In this document: positions 1 through 8,714 of the stretch, in pieces
Layout: every line of letters starts with the position of its first letter
Position numbering within the stretch: position 1 is the stretch's first letter
DNA from: DRKI01 sp011051875
GTDB lineage: Bacteria; Desulfobacterota; Desulfobulbia; Desulfobulbales; Desulfobulbaceae
Length of the DNA stretch: 64,000 bases
Reading direction: 5' to 3'
NCBI GenBank assembly: GCA_026990385.1
Contig: JALXDL010000047.1
Coordinates: forward strand, 3,211-67,210
Made by a program: the position numbers and the translations under genes
The notes under the pieces: model-generated
Told to the model about the DNA's origin: nothing
The model's input: only the letters and a program-made list of their open reading frames with translations
The model's database searches: none

Positions 1-275
1 ACCCGCCCGCCATTTCCTACCAACCGAAAATCGTCCGGGACGAAGCGCTCTGTCCGCGATGATTTTCATCAAACGGTGTGGCCATGACCAGGTCCAAACC
101 CGGCCACTTTAGTTAGAGAAAGTAAAGATAATGGGAAAAAGTTAATTTGTCAAGCAACAACAAACCGATGGCCGGTCGGCCACCGGGGCCCCTGCCCGGC
201 CCGGCTGCGGGCCGTTTACGGGTAGCCGGCCGGGGCGGCCGGAAAAAAAAGAACCGCCTCGGGACGGCACCGGCC
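1..275. other. Left-edge intergenic sequence
   Basis: No gene with support is visible. The segment lies downstream of the macro-domain gene and contains an AT-rich patch around 105-155 followed by very GC-rich sequence with short self-complementary GGCC/CCGG blocks. The long readings across it are out-of-frame shadows. Confidence 0.4.
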
Positions 276-797
276 TCAGCCGGCCCCGACCTTTGCCATG
301 GCCTTTTCCAGGGCACGGCAGGCGGCCCGGCTGAAACAGACCAGGAGCACCTTTTCCGGCAGGGAGTGGGTGGCGAGGAAGGAGTGGATCGCCTCCAGGG
401 CGACGAAGGCAGCCAGGTCGGGGGGAAAACCATAGGCGCCGGTGCTGATGGCGGGAAAGGCGATGGTCCTGAGACCATGTTCCGCCGCCAGGGCGAGGCT
501 GTTCCGGTAGCAGGCGGCAAGCAGCTGCTCCTCGTTGCGGCGGCCGCCGTGCCAGACAGGTCCCACGGTATGGATTACATAACGGGCCGGAAGGTTGTGA
601 CCGCCGGTTATCCTGGCCTCGCCGGCGGGACAGCCGCCGAGACGGCGGCACTCTTCCGCAAGGCCCGGACCGGCCGCCCGGTGGATGGCGCCGTCCACCC
701 CGCCGCCCCCCATGAGGGAGCTGTTGGCCGCATTGACAATGGCATCAACGGCCAGGGTGGTGATATCCCCTTCCCGGATCTCGATTCTCTCTGCCAT
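276..797 (-). CDS. Macro-domain protein (ADP-ribose / O-acetyl-ADP-ribose hydrolase family)
   Basis: A single macro domain fills the 173-residue protein. The ligand-binding signatures are visible: DAIVNAANSSLMGGGGVDGAIHRAAG near residues 17-42, and the later AFPAISTGAYGFP loop that contacts the distal ribose/phosphate. This matches MacroD/YmdB-type hydrolases, which remove O-acetyl from O-acetyl-ADP-ribose or mono-ADP-ribose from proteins; the exact substrate cannot be read from sequence. The ATG at 797 is preceded by a good GGAGG ribosome site. It diverges from the antiporter gene at 1017 and has no obvious operon partner. A cytoplasmic location is expected because no signal peptide or membrane segment is present. 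Confidence 0.93.
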   Translation of the reverse strand: MAERIEIREGDITTLAVDAIVNAANSSLMGGGGVDGAIHRAAGPGLAEECRRLGGCPAGEARITGGHNLPARYVIHTVGPVWHGGRRNEEQLLAACYRNSLALAAEHGLRTIAFPAISTGAYGFPPDLAAFVALEAIHSFLATHSLPEKVLLVCFSRAACRALEKAMAKVGAG

Positions 798-1016
798 GAT
801 CCTCCTTCACCACACTTGTGTGCTTTTGCTCTCCTCTACCACCACCTGCGGGGAGCGGCAATGAAAAAAAATGAAGAATAAAGTGGAAAATCAAAATGTT
901 GCATGGAGGCAAAAAAACTGTTGTCCAGGGTCGGCGCAAGGCGGTATCATTGGCCGGCATCCTTGCCCTGTTGCGGCTCATTCCACCCCCGCCCCCTCCT
1001 GATTGAGGAGTTCACC

Positions 1017-2831
1017 ATGCAGACAGACACCGCCTTTGCCATCGCCCTGGTGGTCCTTGCCGGGACCTGCTGCCAGTGGTTTGCCTGGCGGGTCAAGCTG
1101 CCGGCGATCCTCTTTCTCCTGCTGGCCGGTATCCTTGCCGGTCCGGTGACCGGATGGCTCGATCCGGACCGGTTGTTCGGCAACCTGCTCTTTCCCTTCA
1201 TCTCGCTCTCGGTGGCTCTCATCCTGTTTGAAGGCAGCCTCTCCCTGCGCTTCCACCAGATCGCCGGCCTGCGCCGGGTGGTGCGCAACCTGGTTTCCCT
1301 GGGGGTAGTGGTGACCTGGCTCATCACCACCCTGGCCACCCGCTGGGCACTGGATTTTCCCTGGGAGCTCTCGTTTCTCTTCGGCGCGATCACCGTGGTC
1401 ACCGGCCCCACGGTCATCGTTCCCCTCCTGAGGACCGTGCGGCCCACGGCGGCGGTCGCCAACGTGCTCAGGTGGGAAGGTATTGTTATCGACCCGGTGG
1501 GCGCCACCCTCGCCGTCCTGGTCTACGAGTTCATCCTGGCCGGCAGCGGCGGTGCGGCCCTGGGCTCCACCGTGACCGCCTTTGCCAGGATAGTCGCTGT
1601 CGGCCTCTGTATCGGCATCGGTGCGGGCTACCTGTACGGCGTTGTTCTGCGCCGCCACTGGCTTCCCGAGTATCTCCACAACGTGGCCACCCTGGCCCTG
1701 GTCATCACCGTGTTCACGCTCTGCAACCACCTGCACCACGAGTCGGGCCTGCTGGCGGTCACGGTCCTTGGCATGTGGCTTGCCAACATGAAGGACGTGC
1801 ACGTGGAGGAGATCCTCGACTTCAAGGAATCCCTGAGTGTACTCCTGATCTCGGTCCTGTTCATCGTCCTGGCCTCCCGCATCGATTTTGCCGATTTCGC
1901 CCGCCTCGGCTGGCCCGCGGTCTCGGTCTTCCTGGCCATCCAGTTCCTTGCCCGGCCCCTGGGTGTCATGCTTTCGGCCCTGGGCTCCAGGCTGAGCTGG
2001 CCCGAACGGCACCTCCTGTCCTGGATCGCGCCCCGCGGAATCGTGGCCGCCGCCATCTCGGCCCTCTTCGCCCTGCGCCTGGAACAAGCCGGCTATGCCC
2101 AGGCCCCGCTCCTGGTGCCGCTGACGTTCATGGTCATCATCGCGACAGTGCTTCTCCAGAGTTCCACCGCCGGCTTCATCGCCCGCCGCCTCGGTGTTGC
2201 CGAGCACGATCCCAGGGGCGTCCTGGTCATCGGCGCCAACCACGTGGCCATTGCCCTGGCCCGCAGCCTGCTCGAGGCCGGTTTCCGGCCCCTGCTCATC
2301 GACACCAGTCTCAACCGGATACAGAAAGCTGAACAAAGCGGCCTGCAGACCTTTTTCGGCAACCCGGTATCCGAACAGGCCGACCGGCAGCTCGACCTGG
2401 TGGGCATGGGCAGGATGCTGGCCCTCTCGGCGCACGGGTCCCTCAATACCCTTGCCTGCATGCACTACCGGATGGAGTTCGGCGCCCCCCGGGTCTATAC
2501 CCTGCTGACGGCCGATGAACAGGAACTCTCCGACCAGCGCCGCGCCGCGCCCCACCTGGCGGGCAACATCCTGTTCGGCAGGGAGATCACCTTCTCGCAC
2601 CTCTCCGCCCTCATGGCCCGGGGCTGGCGCCCCCGGATCACCGGACTGACCGAAGAACTCAACTACGCAGACTACCGCAGGCGGCACAAAGAGATGATAC
2701 CCCTCTTCGCGGTGTCGGCCAGGGGCAGGCTGCACATCTTCACGGCAGAGGAACAGCCCGAGCCGCGGCCCGGCTGGTCCGTGATCTCGCTGGTGCCCGG
2801 TGATGCCGATTCCTCACAGGACAGCGACTGA
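1017..2831 (+). CDS. CPA1-type cation/proton antiporter with TrkA-N-like C-terminus
   Basis: An integral inner-membrane Na+(K+)/H+ exchanger of the NhaP class, about 604 residues. The first ~400 residues form roughly a dozen hydrophobic helices, with family motifs such as FEGSLSLRF and GPTVIVPLL and a late RGIVAAAISALFAL helix. From about residue 405 the protein switches to a soluble nucleotide-binding fold (VLVIGANHVAIALARSLLEAG), resembling TrkA-N/RCK domains that gate transport by NAD or nucleotide. The ATG at 1017 is chosen over an upstream in-frame start at 903 because GAGGAG lies six bases before it and the hydrophobic N-terminus begins there. Likely role: cytoplasmic pH and Na+/K+ homeostasis. 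Confidence 0.9.
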   Translation: MQTDTAFAIALVVLAGTCCQWFAWRVKLPAILFLLLAGILAGPVTGWLDPDRLFGNLLFPFISLSVALILFEGSLSLRFHQIAGLRRVVRNLVSLGVVVTWLITTLATRWALDFPWELSFLFGAITVVTGPTVIVPLLRTVRPTAAVANVLRWEGIVIDPVGATLAVLVYEFILAGSGGAALGSTVTAFARIVAVGLCIGIGAGYLYGVVLRRHWLPEYLHNVATLALVITVFTLCNHLHHESGLLAVTVLGMWLANMKDVHVEEILDFKESLSVLLISVLFIVLASRIDFADFARLGWPAVSVFLAIQFLARPLGVMLSALGSRLSWPERHLLSWIAPRGIVAAAISALFALRLEQAGYAQAPLLVPLTFMVIIATVLLQSSTAGFIARRLGVAEHDPRGVLVIGANHVAIALARSLLEAGFRPLLIDTSLNRIQKAEQSGLQTFFGNPVSEQADRQLDLVGMGRMLALSAHGSLNTLACMHYRMEFGAPRVYTLLTADEQELSDQRRAAPHLAGNILFGREITFSHLSALMARGWRPRITGLTEELNYADYRRRHKEMIPLFAVSARGRLHIFTAEEQPEPRPGWSVISLVPGDADSSQDSD

Positions 2832-2876
2832 AAAGAGATACCGCCCGCAGGCCGCTTTTCCCGGGACCGGCGGGCA

Positions 2877-3791
2877 ATGGCAGGCAATGGTGACCAGATG
2901 CAACAGACACACTCTCTACTCATACTCCTGGCCGCAGGCTACCTGCTCCGAAGGCTGCCGGTCTTTCCGGCGGACACCGACCGCAGCCTCAACCTCTACG
3001 TCATCTACATCGCCCTGCCGGCCCTGATCCTGCGCCTGGTGCCGGGGCTCAGCTTTTCCAGGACCATGCTCACGCCGGTGCTCATGCCGTGGCTGGTGGT
3101 GCTCTGCTCTTCCCTCCTGACCCTGCTCCTCTGCCGCCTGCTGCACTGGTCACGGGAGACCACCGGCGCCCTGCTGCTGGTGGTGCCGCTGGGCAACACC
3201 TCGTTTCTCGGCATCCCCATGGTGGAACAGTTCTTCGGGCACAGCGCCGTCTCCTGGGCCATTCTCTACGACCAGTTCGGTTCCTTCCTGGCACTCTCCA
3301 CGTACGGGACCCTGATCCTGGCCATTTACGGCGGCTCCAGCATCACCCTGGCCGGGGTTCTGCGCAGGGTGCTCCTGTTTCCGCCCTTCATCGCCCTGCT
3401 CGCCGCCACCCTCCTGCCGGTGCAGGAGATTCTCCAGCCCCTGGACAAGGTCCTGGCCCTGGCCGCCGGCTCCCTGGTGCCGGTGGTCCTGGTGGCCATC
3501 GGCTTCCAGATGCGATTGCTCCTGCCGTCCGCGGACCTCCTGCCCTTTGCTGCCGGGCTCCTGATCCGGCTGCTGGTGATACCGCTCCTGTTCCTGTTCC
3601 TGTGCCGAACCCTTGACCTGCAGGGCACGGCGGTCCGGGTCTCGCTGTTCGAGACCGCCATGCCGCCCATGGTCACGGCCAGCGCCCTGGCCTCCATCGC
3701 CGGGCTCAACCCCCGGCTCACATCGGCCATGGTCGGCTTCGGCATCCTGTTTTCCTTTTTCACCCTGCCCCTGATCTACCGGCTCATATGA
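2877..3791 (+). CDS. AEC-family permease
   Basis: About 300 residues with ten hydrophobic segments in two halves, typical of the auxin-efflux-carrier (AEC) family of organic-anion permeases. The conserved NTSFLGIPMVEQFFG stretch near residues 100-115 and ETAMPPMVTASALA near 255-270 support the call. AEC proteins move small carboxylates or similar compounds; no substrate can be assigned. ATGs occur at 2877 and 2898 in frame; the second (MQQTHSLL) may be the true start because hydrophobicity begins there. It follows the antiporter gene by about 45 bases in the same direction, so cotranscription is possible. Confidence 0.88.
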   Translation: MAGNGDQMQQTHSLLILLAAGYLLRRLPVFPADTDRSLNLYVIYIALPALILRLVPGLSFSRTMLTPVLMPWLVVLCSSLLTLLLCRLLHWSRETTGALLLVVPLGNTSFLGIPMVEQFFGHSAVSWAILYDQFGSFLALSTYGTLILAIYGGSSITLAGVLRRVLLFPPFIALLAATLLPVQEILQPLDKVLALAAGSLVPVVLVAIGFQMRLLLPSADLLPFAAGLLIRLLVIPLLFLFLCRTLDLQGTAVRVSLFETAMPPMVTASALASIAGLNPRLTSAMVGFGILFSFFTLPLIYRLI

Positions 3792-3840
3792 TCCGGCACC
3801 GCCGCAGGGCCCGACACCTCGCCTTTTTTGTTCAACAGTT

Positions 3841-4830
3841 ATGGCACAAGCGGCAGAACAGGGGAAGGCAACCAGGCTTGTCAAGCTGCCCAGAACGGAT
3901 ACATCCTGGTACAAAAAACTTCGGCTTTTCGGCGTTTCGAGTGGATTTGGTATACTTAGACCAAATCCACTCGAAACGTCGAAGACCCTCCTAGATTGGG
4001 GCCGGGCACGTTGGAACGCTTTCTCTCCAGCCTCGTTGATGAAAGCAAGGTTTCGGCCTCTACCCGGCGCCAGGCACTCATTGCATGGATATTTCTCAAC
4101 CGTCGTGTCTTGTTTGTCCCCCCTGACAACGCGATAGCCCCGATCAGGTCAAAAGAGGCCGGTCCGTCCGTTCTCCTGTCCTGTGACGAGGAGCAGCGGC
4201 TGTTCCTGCGCCTGGGCTGGACGCACCTGCTCATGGCAAAGCTGCTTCATGGTTCCGGCCTGCGGTAGATGGAGTACACCCGCCTCCGGATCCAGGATGT
4301 GGAGTTTGATCAGGGAAAGTGTAGTCATGGGGAGGGATGGACGGTAAGGACAGGGTTACCGCGCTGCCTCCCGATATCGTCGACTAGTTGCAGCCCCACA
4401 TTGTCAGGGTGACGGGCCCAGCATCATCAGGACCTGGAAGAAGGGGCTGGCGAGGTCTACCTGCCTGCGCCCCTGGCACGATAATAGCCGGATGCGGCCG
4501 GGGAGACCGGCTGGCAGTAGTTTTTCCGGCAGAGAAACGGTCTGTTGACCCACGATCCGGTGTTGAACGGCCTCACCACGCTCTGGAACCAGGCCTGCAG
4601 CAGGCGGTCAAGAGGCCGTCCCGGCGCATGGAGATCACCAGGAAGGTGGGGTACCATACCCTGCGGCACAGCTTTACCACCCATATACTGAAAAAAGGAG
4701 TCAATATTCGGAGGTTACAGGAATCTCCCTGGCCATACCGATGTCAGGACAACTGAGATCTGCACCAATGTCATGAAAAAAGATCCCGATTCCCTGGCCC
4801 ACCTGCTCGATGATGTTGTCTCCCAGCCAT
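3841..4830 (+). pseudogene. Decayed integron-type tyrosine recombinase
   Basis: Broken pieces in different frames line up with an integron integrase (IntI-like). At 3996-4268 VSASTRRQALIAWIFLNRRVL followed by LLMAKLLHGSGLR matches the core-binding to catalytic junction. It then hits a TAG stop at 4266-4268 and continues in frame as MEYTRLRIQDVEFDQGK. After frame changes, a second piece near 4640-4730 reads KVGYHTLRHSFTTHILKKGVNIRRLQE, the HxxR box. Its last residues shift again to RTTEICTNVMKKDPDSLAHLLDD, normally the catalytic-Tyr region; the Tyr in the usual IYTHV motif reads Cys here. Stops and frameshifts rule out function. A long palindrome sits inside its 5' end. No attC sites were recognised. 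Confidence 0.75.
3926..3985. repeat. 26-bp inverted repeat within the integrase remnant
   Basis: The 19-bp arms CGTTTCGAGTGGATTTGGT (3933-3951) and their exact reverse complement (3960-3978) are separated by the eight-base loop ATACTTAG. Pairing extends outward to about 26 bp with two G-T wobbles. There is no U-tract after it, so it is not a typical terminator. It occurs once in this window. Confidence 0.85.
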
Positions 4831-4916
4831 GTCGCCACGCAGCAACTGTTTACTTGCGGGAAGCTACCATCTATTTTCCTGTATTTCAAGCATGTTATGT
4901 CGATACCGCCTGAATC

Positions 4917-4940
4917 CGTTGTAGCGCAACGACTTTTTTT
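4917..4940 (+). terminator. Possible rho-independent terminator
   Basis: A short hairpin CGTTG-TAGCG-CAACG is followed closely by seven T residues. It lies between the integrase remnant and the tRNA nucleotidyltransferase gene. The 5-bp stem is short, so strength is uncertain. The rest of 4830-5120 shows no gene I can support. Confidence 0.45.
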
Positions 4941-5122
4941 ATTCAGCAATGTCGCCGGGTGGCAACTTTCGGGACTCCCAGGAACAGGCGACATGGCGCC
5001 CACACGATGACCGCTGGCCAGAAAACCGAAAGCGGCGGCCAGGATGAACCATCTGGCTCCAAGATACGCCCCTTCGCTGTAATTGGTCATGGGCACTGCA
5101 TCTTTGGCTCACATGGTGTATC

Positions 5123-7819
5123 ATGGATGGCATGGAGGTCATCACCACACATCTCAACGCCGACTTTGACGGCCTGGCCGCCATGGTAGCGGCCAAGAGG
5201 CTCTACCCCGATGCGCAGCTGGTCTTTTCCGGTTCCCAGGAGAAGAACCTGCGCGTCTTCCTGGCCGAAGAATTCCGGAATATCTACAATTTCAAAAAGA
5301 TCAAACACATCGACCTGCAGAAGGTCACGCGCCTGATCGTGGTCGATACCCGCCAGCCCGGCCGCATCGACCGGCTGCAGGAATGCCTGCGCAACCCCGG
5401 CCTGGAACTGCATCTCTATGACCACCATCCCGATGCGCCCGGCGACATGCGCGGTACCGTCGAGGTGGTGGAGCCGGTGGGTGCCACGGCCACCATCTTC
5501 ACCCGCCTCTTCCGGGAAAAGGGTATCGATCCCACCCCTGACGAGGCGACTCTCATGGCGCTGGGCATCTACGAGGACACCGGCTCCTTTCTCTATTCCA
5601 CCACCACGCCGCAAGACCTGGCCGCCGCCTCCTGGCTCCTGGAACATGGCGCCAACCTGGACATCGTGGGCCAGTTCGTCTCGCACGAACTCTCCTCCGA
5701 ACAGGTGGAACTGCTGGGCAAGCTGCTGAAAAACGCCACCTCCTACTCGATCCGGTCGGTGGAGGTGGTGGTGACCAAGCTGACCATGCCCCGCTACGTG
5801 GACGACTTCGCGGTCATCGTCCGCCGACTGATGGTCATGGAGAACATCGATGTTCTCTTTGCCCTGCTCTGCATGGGCGAGCGGATCTATCTCATCGCCC
5901 GCAGTCGGATCCCGGAGGTCAACGTGGGCGCCATTGCCCGTGACTTCGGGGGCGGCGGCCATGCCTCGGCGGCCTCGGCCACGGTGCGCGACATGACCCT
6001 GATCCAGGCCGAGGAACGACTGATCCATCTCCTGCACCGCCACATCCGGCCGCGGGCCGTGGCCCGGGAACTGATGTCCTCGCCCGTGATCGCGGTGACG
6101 CCGGAGATCACCATCAGCGAGGCCAACACCCTGCTCACCCGCTACAACGTCACGGTCCTGCCCGTGGTCTCGGTCCCGGCGGACCGGGAGAACAACACCA
6201 ACCCCCGCGGTCTACAGGGCATCATCTCGCGCCGGGTGGTGGAGAAGGCCATCTTCCACAAGCTGGGCCACCTGCCGGTGAGCGACTACATGACCACCGA
6301 GATCGCCACCCTGCCCGAGACCGCCACCCTGGCCGACATCCAGGAGCTGATCATCGAGCATCGGCAGCGGCTGATCCCGGTGGTCCGGGGCGAGGAGATC
6401 CTGGGCGTGATCACCCGCACCGACCTCCTCAACCTCCTGGTCAATGATCCCTCCAACCTGCCCAAGGACCTGCTGCAGGAGGACGAGCATCCCTCGGTGG
6501 AACGGACCCGCAACCTGAGCAGCCTGATCAGCGAGGGCCTGAGCCGGGAGATCGTCCAGCTCCTGCGCGAGGCCGGCGAGACCGCGGCCGAGCTGGGGGT
6601 GAATGCCTACGTGGTGGGGGGTTTTGTCCGCGACCTGCTCCTGCACATCCGCAACCTGGACATCGACATCGTCATCGAGGGCAACGGCATCCGGTTCGCC
6701 AGGGAGTTCGCCCGCCGCAGGCAGGCCCAGGTCCGGACCCACGAGAAATTCGGCACCGCCACCGTGATCCTGCCCGATGGCATGCGGGTCGACGTGGCCA
6801 CGGCCCGGCTGGAATACTACGAATACCCGGCCGCCATTCCCACGGTGGAGCTCAGTTCCATCAAACTGGACCTCTTCCGGCGCGACTTCACCATCAATGC
6901 CATGGCCATCCACCTCAACCCGGACCGGTTCGGCACCCTGGTCGACTTCTTCAACAGCCAGAACGACCTCAAGGAACGTCGGATCAACGTCCTGCACAAC
7001 CTGAGCTTTGTCGAGGACCCCACCCGCATCTTCCGGGCCATCCGCTTCGAGCAGCGGCTGGACTTCCGCATCACCCGGCACACCGAGAAACTGATGAAGA
7101 ACGCGGTGCGGATGAACCTGTTCAACCGTTTCTCCGGCCCCCGCTTCTTCAGCGAGCTCAAGATCATCCTCTCAGAGGACAACCCCATCCCGGCCCTGCG
7201 CCGCATGGCCGACTTTGATCTCTTCCCCTTTCTCTGGCCCGACCTGCGTCCCAACCTGAAGATCGACCGCCGCTTCATCCACGTCCTGACCCAGGCCGGC
7301 AAGGCCATCTCCTGGTTCAAGCTGCTCTACCTCAAGGAACGGTGCGAGCCCTGGATGGTCTATATCCTGGCCATCATGAGCAGGTCACGGGTGCGGGAAC
7401 TGCTGAACTTCTGCGACCGGTTCGAGGTGCCCAAAAAGCAGAGAAAGCTGCTGGTCCGCCAGAAGACCGAGGTGGAACGGATCGCCCGCAACATGATGCG
7501 CCGGCCGTTCATGAAACCCAGCGAGATCTACTGGCTGCTCTCGGACCTGGAAAACGAGGGATTGCTCTACCTCATGGCCATTGCCCGCAAGAAATACATC
7601 CAGAAGGCGGTCTCCCAGTTCGTCACCACCCTGCGCAACGTGGAGCCGCTGATCAACGGCCGCGACCTGCAGGAGCTGGGCTACCGGCCGGGGCCCGACT
7701 TCCGGACCATCATCAACCATATCATCGAGCTGCAGCTCAACGGCGTGGTCACCAGCCGCAGGCAGGCCATGGAGATTGTGCAGCAGGAATATCCCCTCAA
7801 TACCGGGACAGAAGAATAA
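5123..7819 (+). CDS. A-adding tRNA nucleotidyltransferase fused to DHH and tandem CBS domains
   Basis: An 898-residue cytoplasmic multidomain protein. Residues ~4-320 are a DHH/DHHA1 phosphoesterase-like module: HLNADFDG near the start, YDHHPD near 100 and the DHHA1 glycine motif GGGGHASAAS near 275. Two CBS domains follow (~315-450). The class II nucleotidyltransferase head begins near 490, with GGFVRDLLL and the metal-binding DIDIV near 515. A tRNA-binding helical tail completes it. This architecture is known from Aquifex and Deltaproteobacteria, where the enzyme adds the terminal A of CCA and a separate enzyme adds CC. CBS domains suggest adenylate sensing. Start could be 5123 or 5132 (MEVITTHLNADFDG); neither has a strong ribosome site. 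Confidence 0.9.
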   Translation: MDGMEVITTHLNADFDGLAAMVAAKRLYPDAQLVFSGSQEKNLRVFLAEEFRNIYNFKKIKHIDLQKVTRLIVVDTRQPGRIDRLQECLRNPGLELHLYDHHPDAPGDMRGTVEVVEPVGATATIFTRLFREKGIDPTPDEATLMALGIYEDTGSFLYSTTTPQDLAAASWLLEHGANLDIVGQFVSHELSSEQVELLGKLLKNATSYSIRSVEVVVTKLTMPRYVDDFAVIVRRLMVMENIDVLFALLCMGERIYLIARSRIPEVNVGAIARDFGGGGHASAASATVRDMTLIQAEERLIHLLHRHIRPRAVARELMSSPVIAVTPEITISEANTLLTRYNVTVLPVVSVPADRENNTNPRGLQGIISRRVVEKAIFHKLGHLPVSDYMTTEIATLPETATLADIQELIIEHRQRLIPVVRGEEILGVITRTDLLNLLVNDPSNLPKDLLQEDEHPSVERTRNLSSLISEGLSREIVQLLREAGETAAELGVNAYVVGGFVRDLLLHIRNLDIDIVIEGNGIRFAREFARRRQAQVRTHEKFGTATVILPDGMRVDVATARLEYYEYPAAIPTVELSSIKLDLFRRDFTINAMAIHLNPDRFGTLVDFFNSQNDLKERRINVLHNLSFVEDPTRIFRAIRFEQRLDFRITRHTEKLMKNAVRMNLFNRFSGPRFFSELKIILSEDNPIPALRRMADFDLFPFLWPDLRPNLKIDRRFIHVLTQAGKAISWFKLLYLKERCEPWMVYILAIMSRSRVRELLNFCDRFEVPKKQRKLLVRQKTEVERIARNMMRRPFMKPSEIYWLLSDLENEGLLYLMAIARKKYIQKAVSQFVTTLRNVEPLINGRDLQELGYRPGPDFRTIINHIIELQLNGVVTSRRQAMEIVQQEYPLNTGTEE

Positions 7820-8011
7820 ACCGGACAACTTTCTCTCGATTTTTGTTGTTTTCTTCTTATCGTGTCTGGTACATCCTGTCCTTTTCCTGTGCCAGCGCGG
7901 CATGGACCGATTACCGGTTGTCCGCCGCGGCAGTGGTGGGCCGGGAACCGGTAATAAACGGCTTGTTCTGTAACCCTGCCACCCGTCCTCTAACCTTCGC
8001 CACTATATTCG

Positions 8012-8632
8012 ATGGATATCAATCATCTCATACAGCAGCTTGTCATCCTGGCCCCGCCCTTTCTCTTCGCCCTCACCTTCCATGAGCTGGCCCACGGCTA
8101 TGTTGCCTTCCATCTCGGTGATCCGACGGCCAAGAACGCCGGCCGTCTCACCCTGAATCCAATCAAACATCTCGATCCCCTGGGCGTGATCGCCTTCATC
8201 ATCATGAAGATCGGCTGGGCCAAGCCGGTGCCGGTCAACCCGGCATTTTTCAAGGATCCGCAGAAAGGCATGCTCCTGGTTGCGCTCGCCGGCCCGGCCG
8301 CCAACGTTGTTCTGGCCGTGGCCAGCGCCATCCTGGCCAAGTTTCTGGTTATGCTGCCGGTGATCCCGCTCTTTATCCTCAAGCCGCTGGTGGGAATGCT
8401 GGTAGCCTCTGTCTGGATCAACATCATGCTGGCGGTCTTCAACTGCCTGCCCATCCCGCCCCTGGACGGCTCCAAGGTCCTGATGGGCCTGCTGCCGCCG
8501 GCCACGGCCCGCAGTTACGCCCGGCTGGAGCCCTTCGGCTTCATCCTCCTGCTGATCCTCTTCTACACCGGCATCATTCCCCGCCTGATCATGCCCATCA
8601 TCAGCTTTGCCAATACCCTGCTGCTGGGTTGA
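8012..8632 (+). CDS. Site-2 protease family (M50) membrane metalloprotease
   Basis: A 206-residue polytopic inner-membrane protein. The zinc motif HELAH lies near residues 25-29 in FHELAHGYVAFHLGDPTAKNAGR, and a later NCLPIPPLDGSK segment near 145-156 supplies the aspartate ligand (the N-x-x-P-x-P-x-L-D-G motif). This is the compact YwhC-like class without PDZ or cystathionine domains. Members cleave substrates within the membrane, but targets of this subgroup are mostly unknown. The gene sits about 190 bases after the tRNA nucleotidyltransferase and converges on the fadL-type gene, with a shared hairpin between them. Confidence 0.9.
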   Translation: MDINHLIQQLVILAPPFLFALTFHELAHGYVAFHLGDPTAKNAGRLTLNPIKHLDPLGVIAFIIMKIGWAKPVPVNPAFFKDPQKGMLLVALAGPAANVVLAVASAILAKFLVMLPVIPLFILKPLVGMLVASVWINIMLAVFNCLPIPPLDGSKVLMGLLPPATARSYARLEPFGFILLLILFYTGIIPRLIMPIISFANTLLLG

Positions 8633-8651
8633 CCCCCGGCCACAGACGGAA

Positions 8652-8682
8652 AGACCGGTCCGGCAAGGGGCCGAACCGGTCT
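8652..8682. terminator. Bidirectional terminator hairpin
   Basis: AGACCGGT-CCGGC and GCCG-AACCGGTCT pair over about 13 bp with one mismatch around a short AAGG-type loop. It lies between two convergent genes (site-2 protease and FadL-like porin), which is where a shared terminator is expected. Confidence 0.6.
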
Positions 8683-8714
8683 CTTCAGCGGGAAAAATAT
8701 CGCGAGGACGGCGG

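Noticed and set aside
4701..5096. Minus-strand 131-codon frame with a hydrophobic N-terminus (NYSEGAYLGARWFILAAAFG)
   Set aside because: It runs through the integrase remnant, has no good ribosome site and no recognised family. It may be debris.
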